Positions 5,226 through 6,948 of a DNA stretch of 6,948 nt are shown here, in pieces. Origin of the DNA: Deltaproteobacteria bacterium (lineage in GTDB: Bacteria > Myxococcota > Myxococcia > Myxococcales > Myxococcaceae); NCBI GenBank assembly GCA_016875515.1, contig VGRA01000137.1:1-6948 (forward strand), in the 5' to 3' direction. The notes under the pieces were generated by a model. It saw only the letters and a program-made list of their open reading frames with translations, was not told the DNA's origin and searched no databases. Every line of letters begins with the position of its first letter. Positions within the stretch are counted from its first letter, which is position 1. A program made the position numbers and the translations under genes.

Positions 5226-6130
5226 TGGCGTTTGTCCACCAGACGGTCCTGAAGGACGAGGCCGTGGCGGCCCTGGCCCCTGGGGCGGGGAAGGTGATCG
5301 TGGACGGGACGCTGGGAGGCGGCGGCCACTCGGAGGCGTTGCTGCGGCGCGGGGCGCGCGTCATCGGCATTGACCGGGATCCCGCGGCGCTGGCCGCGGC
5401 GCGGGCGCGCCTGGTGGCCCACGGCGAGCGCTTCGAGGCGCGGGTCGGCAACTTCGGGGACGTGGAGCGGCTGCTCGCGGGCGAGGCGGTGGACGGGCTC
5501 CTGCTGGACCTGGGGGTGAGCTCGCCGCAGCTGGACACGGCAGCGCGCGGCTTCAGCTTCCAGCAGGACGGGCCGCTGGACATGCGGATGGGCGCGGACG
5601 GGGAGACGGCGGCGGAGCTCATCCGGCGGCTGCCCGAGTCCGAGCTGGCAGACCTCGTCTACCGGTTGGGAGACGAGCCGTTCAGCCGCCCCATTGCGCG
5701 CGAACTGAAACGGGCCCAGCCGGCCACCACGGCCGAGGCGGCGGAGGCGGTGGGGCGCGCGGTGCCGCGGGCGAAGTGGCCGAGGCGCATCCACGTGGCC
5801 ACCCGTACGTTCCAGGCGCTGCGGATGGCGGTGAACGGGGAGCTGGAGGCGCTCGCCGCGGCGCTGAGCGCGCTGCCGCGGGTGCTGAAGCCCGGCGGGC
5901 GCGCGGCCATCATCAGCTTCCACAGCCTCGAGGACCGGCTGGTGAAGGAGCGCTTCCGGGAGCTCGAGGGGCGCTGCACCTGCCCGCCGGGGCTACCGGT
6001 GTGCGGCTGCGGCCAGCGCGGCAGCTTCCGGCCGCTGTCCCGCAAGGCGGTCACGGCAGGCGAGCCGGAGCTGGAGAGCAACCCCCGGGCGCGCAGCGCC
6101 CACTTGCGCGCGGTGGAAAAGGTCCCATGA
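5222..6130 (+). CDS. rsmH: 16S rRNA (cytosine-1402-N4)-methyltransferase RsmH (MraW)
   Basis: 302 aa, usual length. It uses S-adenosylmethionine to methylate N4 of C1402 in 16S rRNA at the ribosomal P site. Family signatures in order: [10 protein letters not shown] (6-15), SAM-binding [10 protein letters not shown] (28-37), acidic IDRDP (50-54), [13 protein letters not shown] (93-105), [15 protein letters not shown], the helical insert through [31 protein letters not shown] (232-245), and the C-terminal [14 protein letters not shown]. The Cys cluster C252-T-C254, C261-G-C263 sits in the variable C-terminal loop. ATG 5222 gives ATGA coupling with the STAS gene. The adjacent ATG 5225 is equally possible and leaves a slightly better distance from GGGGTGG; the difference is one residue. 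Identity very sure. Confidence 0.97.
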   Translation: MMAFVHQTVLKDEAVAALAPGAGKVIVDGTLGGGGHSEALLRRGARVIGIDRDPAALAAARARLVAHGERFEARVGNFGDVERLLAGEAVDGLLLDLGVSSPQLDTAARGFSFQQDGPLDMRMGADGETAAELIRRLPESELADLVYRLGDEPFSRPIARELKRAQPATTAEAAEAVGRAVPRAKWPRRIHVATRTFQALRMAVNGELEALAAALSALPRVLKPGGRAAIISFHSLEDRLVKERFRELEGRCTCPPGLPVCGCGQRGSFRPLSRKAVTAGEPELESNPRARSAHLRAVEKVP

Positions 6131-6516
6131 ACACGTCCACGTCCCTGCGTTCATCCCGAGGCTCGGTGCTGTTCCAGCTGCTGCCGCCGCTGCTCGCCGT
6201 CACCTTGTTCGTGGGCGTGGGGCTGATGCACGTCACCTCGCGCGTGCTGGTGGTGGGCGTGGGGTACGAGCTGTCCCGACTGGAGCAGGAGAACCATGAT
6301 CTGCTCCGCCAGAACGACGCGCTGCGGGTGGAACTGGCGGCGCTGAAGAACCCGGCGCGCCTGGAGCGGGTGGCCCGCGAGCAGCTGGGCATGGTGTCCC
6401 CGCCCGCGGGCGCGGTGATCACGCTGCCCTCGAGCACCGCCCGTTCGGCCGAGCGCCCCGCCGCGCCGTCCCGGGCGCAGCCCACGTTGACTGCGGCGCG
6501 GGAGGCCCGGCCGTGA
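6127..6516 (+). CDS. ftsL: Cell division protein FtsL
   Basis: 129 aa. Bitopic inner-membrane protein of the divisome that forms a periplasmic coiled coil with FtsB (DivIC) and activates FtsWI. A short cytoplasmic tail [11 protein letters not shown] precedes one transmembrane helix (about 14-37). A coiled coil follows with heptad-like [30 protein letters not shown] (about 48-77; only parts shown: LEQEN, LLRQN, LRVEL), then [11 protein letters not shown], typical of FtsL/DivIC. The C-terminus (from about 97) is a Ser/Ala/Pro-rich tail longer than in E. coli, probably disordered. Sequence conservation of FtsL is low, so the call rests on topology plus its place between rsmH and ftsI. The ATG overlaps the rsmH stop (ATGA), and its TGA overlaps the ftsI GTG. 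Confidence 0.9.
   Translation: MNTSTSLRSSRGSVLFQLLPPLLAVTLFVGVGLMHVTSRVLVVGVGYELSRLEQENHDLLRQNDALRVELAALKNPARLERVAREQLGMVSPPAGAVITLPSSTARSAERPAAPSRAQPTLTAAREARP
6501..6505 (+). promoter_or_regulatory. Ribosome binding site of ftsI
   Basis: GGAGG lies 7 nt before GTG 6513, within the end of ftsL. It is the strongest Shine-Dalgarno in the operon and supports the GTG start overlapping the ftsL stop. Confidence 0.75.
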
Positions 6517-6948
6517 GGGACTTGAAGGCGAAGCGCCGCGAGGCCTCCCCGGGAAGTGACGGGGCGGGCGAGGAGGGCGCGGGCGGGCTCAAAGGCCGCG
6601 TCCTCTTCATGGGGGCGGCGTCCTTCCTGCTGCTGGGCGGGCTGGCCTACCGCGCCTACCACCTTCAGGTGAACGAACAGGCGAAGCTCAAGGGGATGGC
6701 GCAGGACCAGTACGTGCGCCAGATTCCCGTGCCCGCCCGCCGCGGAGACATCTTCGACCGGCGGGGCATCCCCTTCGCGCAGAGCGTGGAGGTGGACAGT
6801 GTCTGGGTGGACCCGTCCGAGCTGAAGGACGTGCGGGCCGCGGCGAAGGAGCTGGCGCGCGTCCTCAAGCTGGACGCGGCCGAGCTGCACACCCGGATCC
6901 AGCGCGCGCGGCGCTTTGCCTGGGTGAAGCGGCAGGTGAAGCAGGGCG
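6513..6948 (+). CDS. ftsI: Septal peptidoglycan transpeptidase FtsI / PBP (N-terminal part, runs off the right edge)
   Basis: The first 145 residues are visible. Class B penicillin-binding protein, the divisome DD-transpeptidase that crosslinks septal peptidoglycan with FtsW. A cytoplasmic tail of about 28 residues (basic, then Gly/Glu-rich) leads to one transmembrane helix (about 29-49: VLFMGAASFLLLGGLAYRAY), then the periplasmic dimerisation domain starting VRQIPVPARRGDIFDRRGIPFA (only RRGDIFDRRG at 76-85 is the diagnostic RGxIxDRxG motif). The catalytic SxxK, SxN and KTG motifs lie beyond the window. GTG 6513 is fixed by GGAGG 7 nt upstream and by the GTGA overlap with ftsL. Position after ftsL argues for FtsI rather than the elongation-type PBP2. 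A C-terminal PASTA extension, as in sporulation Spo5D-like proteins, cannot be judged here. Confidence 0.93.
   Translation, partial: MRDLKAKRREASPGSDGAGEEGAGGLKGRVLFMGAASFLLLGGLAYRAYHLQVNEQAKLKGMAQDQYVRQIPVPARRGDIFDRRGIPFAQSVEVDSVWVDPSELKDVRAAAKELARVLKLDAAELHTRIQRARRFAWVKRQVKQG

Noticed and set aside
1..6948. tRNA, rRNA, CRISPR array, insertion sequence, phage or toxin-antitoxin genes
   Set aside because: I looked on both strands and saw no repeat arrays, terminal inverted repeats with a transposase, or RNA-gene motifs; all non-coding gaps are short and accounted for.

Overview
The window is very GC-rich with strong G/C third-position bias. Its gene styles are typical of Myxococcota, probably the Myxococcus/Corallococcus/Cystobacter/Archangium group: a Ser/Thr kinase with HRDVSPQN and AxGGMAE motifs, many small lipoproteins including a Cys-rich one, and a dcw cell-wall cluster. 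The organism assignment is inference from these features; no rRNA or other marker is present.

Left part (1-3347). A Ser/Thr protein kinase runs leftwards off the window from a GTG start at 1165. Divergent from it, and with a crowded or overlapping start, is an exported App1-family (DUF2183) HAD-type phosphatase ending at 2180. It is coupled by an ATGA overlap to a 276-residue lipoprotein (2177-3007) that seems to hold two copies of an ExbD/TolR-like fold. A small Cys-rich lipoprotein on the minus strand (3009-3347) converges on it with a single base between the two stop codons.

Middle (3348-4383). A 209-residue beta-rich lipoprotein of unknown function (3476-4105, minus strand) ends at a textbook intrinsic terminator (3415-3450). 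The 278-bp gap 4106-4383 separates it from the divergent cell-division operon. It holds a near-consensus sigma-70 promoter (4279-4307) and, just downstream of the predicted transcription start, TGG repeats spaced exactly 10 bp apart. These look like the MraZ autoregulatory operator.

Right part (4384-6948). The start of the division and cell-wall (dcw) cluster reads mraZ, a STAS-domain gene, rsmH, ftsL, ftsI (partial). All four junctions are 4-nt start/stop overlaps (ATGA, ATGA, ATGA, GTGA), so the genes are almost certainly one translationally coupled unit. The STAS gene between mraZ and rsmH is the unusual part: it has the SpoIIAA-type fold but lacks the phosphorylatable serine. MraZ is the expected repressor of the unit, RsmH methylates 16S rRNA, and FtsL and FtsI act in septal peptidoglycan synthesis.

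I see no tRNA, rRNA, CRISPR array, insertion sequence or prophage gene. The best candidates for something less described are the STAS member of the dcw operon with its operator architecture, and the phosphatase/two-domain lipoprotein pair.
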